This document shows positions 4,867-6,096 of a stretch of DNA of 6,096 nucleotides, one piece after another. The notes under the pieces were generated by a model. The model was given only the letters and a program-made list of their open reading frames with translations. It did not search any database and was not told the DNA's origin. Every line of letters begins with the position of its first letter. Within the stretch, counting starts at the first letter, position 1. The stretch is from assembly GCA_031400005.1 (NCBI GenBank), contig JANNPJ010000082.1, positions 1 to 6,096 on the forward strand, in the 5' to 3' direction. Source of the DNA: JANNPJ01 sp031400005 (GTDB lineage Bacteria; Actinomycetota; Actinomycetes; Actinomycetales; Kineosporiaceae). The position numbers and the translations under genes are program-made.

Positions 4867-5766
4867 TCAGGGGAGTGGCTCGCCGACGAGTTCGTTGCGG
4901 GCCGAGAGCACGGTGAGTGCCGCACCTGGACTGTCGACCGTGGCCAGCCCGTCGATGGGTATCCAGGCACCACCGGCCACCGAGTACTCCCCGGAATACG
5001 TGGTGGTCAGGCCGAGCGTGCGCCTGCCCGGCTTACGGTAGGTGTGCGCCGTGCGCAGGTTGGGATAGGGCGCGCCCGGATCCGCTGTGGCGAGCGCGGC
5101 CCCGTCACCATAGGACCAGCGGAACCGTCTCGGTGTCGCGCGAACCCGGACGGGCTGCCCAAGCACGGTCGTCGGCAGGATTACGGAGTCAGCGTCGGTG
5201 TAAAGGTTGGTCGGGACGTTGATCAGAGTGCGCCCATTCGGCGGCTGCACGTTGATCTCGGCAGGAGGCAACGGAAGCCGACGGAAATCTTCGGCGGTGA
5301 CGACTGGTTCTAGGGCAGCTGGTTCCTCTTCGTCCGCCGCTCCCCGGCAAGCGAATTCACCAGTCGCCGTCCAGCTTTCACTGGCTTGTGGGTCCGCCCC
5401 GGCCGGTGCGGTGAAGACCCAGAACCCCAGGTCCGTAGGGTCAGGAGTACCTGCACACAACTCAACTGCGCGCGGGCACAACGTCCCGGCGCTGTCCGGC
5501 GAGCCCGGTACGTTTCCCTCACACGCCGGCACATAAGTCCGCACCAACCGCACAGATGCCAAAGGACGGTTCGTTGATTTCGCAAGATCATTGCTAGTGG
5601 TACCGGGTATCGATCCATAGACTTCTGCGCTGCTGTCGACCAAGGCTGTATTTAGACCAGGCCCGTCCGGATCACCGGGTTGGGCGGCTTGGGCGGCGAG
5701 GATGGTGCTGATAGGCAGGGCAGCCAGAATGAATGCGAGAACTGTAGAGGATTTTTGCTTAGTCAT
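4867..5766 (-). CDS. Secreted protein of unknown function with PKD-like motif and four cysteines
   Basis: From the ATG at 5766 the product has 299 residues. It begins with a signal peptide: a basic/polar start (MTKQKSST), a hydrophobic core VLAFILAALPISTILAA (about 9-25) and an AQA-type cleavage region near 25-28. The mature part has four cysteines (82, 97, 104, 140), suited to two disulfides, then an acidic Glu-rich linker (about 144-153). The C-terminal half contains FRWSYGDGA (215-223) and HTYRKPG (241-247), the two hallmarks of a PKD-type beta-sandwich (W.FGDG and H.Y..PG), ending with TTTYSGEYSVAGGAW. It is probably exported by Sec and acts outside the cell or at the wall, perhaps in binding. 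The frame extends to an ATG at 5811, but that would overlap the upstream gene and place 15 residues before the signal peptide, so the later ATG is preferred. It starts eight bases after the upstream gene ends, suggesting an operon. The enzymatic role, if any, is unknown. Confidence 0.82.
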   Translation of the reverse strand: MTKQKSSTVLAFILAALPISTILAAQAAQPGDPDGPGLNTALVDSSAEVYGSIPGTTSNDLAKSTNRPLASVRLVRTYVPACEGNVPGSPDSAGTLCPRAVELCAGTPDPTDLGFWVFTAPAGADPQASESWTATGEFACRGAADEEEPAALEPVVTAEDFRRLPLPPAEINVQPPNGRTLINVPTNLYTDADSVILPTTVLGQPVRVRATPRRFRWSYGDGAALATADPGAPYPNLRTAHTYRKPGRRTLGLTTTYSGEYSVAGGAWIPIDGLATVDSPGAALTVLSARNELVGEPLP

Positions 5767-5774
5767 GACAGCCG

Positions 5775-6077
5775 TTATCTCTGTTCGATGTTCGTGGCAG
5801 CAATGATCCATTCATCGCGGCTCCACTCGAGGCGAGTCTTTGCGTCGATAGCGTTCAGAGGTGGCGACGTATTGATAATTTCCTGGTTTGGCCCGAGCAC
5901 CCGACCTGCTTCTTGGCGTAAAACGCTGCTGACGACAACGAAACCCTTCATCTCGCCAGGTGGAGCCACGACGATGATGGGTCTCAGCCGGCCACCTTCG
6001 ATTGTCAAACCTCTGTCTTTGGATTTTTTAATCTCATCGATGGATCCGGAACAGAATCCGCATGTGGACTTGCTCAT
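5775..6077 (-). CDS. Hypothetical small protein with N-terminal CxxC, possibly extending past the edge
   Basis: A frame of 100 codons from the ATG at 6077 to the TAA at 5775. Family not recognised. Visible features are an N-terminal CGFC pair (C6, C9), a charged stretch IDEIKKSKDRG, a beta-rich middle (RPIIVVAPPGEMKGFVVVSS) and a Trp/Glu-containing tail. There is no signal peptide or membrane segment, so it is probably cytoplasmic. The CxxC could bind metal or be redox-active, but with only one pair a zinc site would need a partner. No stop lies between the ATG and the right edge and no clear ribosome site precedes the ATG, so the true start may be outside the window. It sits eight bases upstream of the secreted-protein gene on the same strand. 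It is distinctly less GC-rich than the other genes (about half G+C by rough count), hinting at a different origin. Confidence 0.65.
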   Translation of the reverse strand: MSKSTCGFCSGSIDEIKKSKDRGLTIEGGRLRPIIVVAPPGEMKGFVVVSSVLRQEAGRVLGPNQEIINTSPPLNAIDAKTRLEWSRDEWIIAATNIEQR

Positions 6078-6096
6078 GGCTCGCAGCGGCCCTGAG

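Noticed and set aside
5767..5811. Start of the secreted protein at the ATG at 5811
   Set aside because: It would add 15 residues with Cys/His before a standard signal peptide and overlap the upstream gene, whereas the ATG at 5766 begins the signal peptide directly.

Overview
The window is high-GC DNA with actinobacterial coding habits: G/C-rich third positions, GTG and TTG starts, ATGA/TTGA stop-start overlaps, and protein families common in actinomycetes (BcrA-type ABC ATPase, a CutR/CutS-like two-component pair, PadR plus membrane partner, secreted PKD-like protein). The genus cannot be fixed from the sequence. The last ~500 bases are clearly less GC-rich than the rest.

Layout. Positions 1-1086 (minus strand) hold the ATPase of an ABC-2 type exporter and, overlapping its stop codon by ATGA, the first 31 codons of the next gene, probably the membrane subunit; it runs off the left edge. 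An 83-base divergent intergenic region follows, with phased repeats that could be a response-regulator site. Positions 1170-2953 (plus) encode an OmpR-type response regulator and, overlapping by ATGA, its membrane histidine kinase. The obvious reading is a sensor/regulator pair controlling a divergent exporter.

Positions 2954-3396 hold no convincing gene. Within them lies a ~263-base nested imperfect inverted-repeat structure (2997-3259) that looks like a mobile-element remnant or a MITE-like element. Next comes an AT-rich double palindrome (3397-3425), a likely PadR operator, immediately in front of a two-gene operon. That operon encodes a six-TM membrane protein carrying two copies of a HAAS/DUF1700-like cytoplasmic domain (3437-4444) and a PadR-family repressor starting at TTG inside the stop of the first gene (4441-4782).

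Convergent with this operon, on the minus strand, are two closely spaced genes: a ~100-residue CxxC protein of unknown function near or beyond the right edge (5775-6077) and a 299-residue secreted protein with four cysteines and a PKD-like motif (4867-5766).

The points most worth a second look are the inverted-repeat element at 2997-3259, the internal domain duplication in the PadR-linked membrane protein, the double-palindrome operator, and two separate 18-base in-frame tandem repeat tracts in the adjacent exporter genes.
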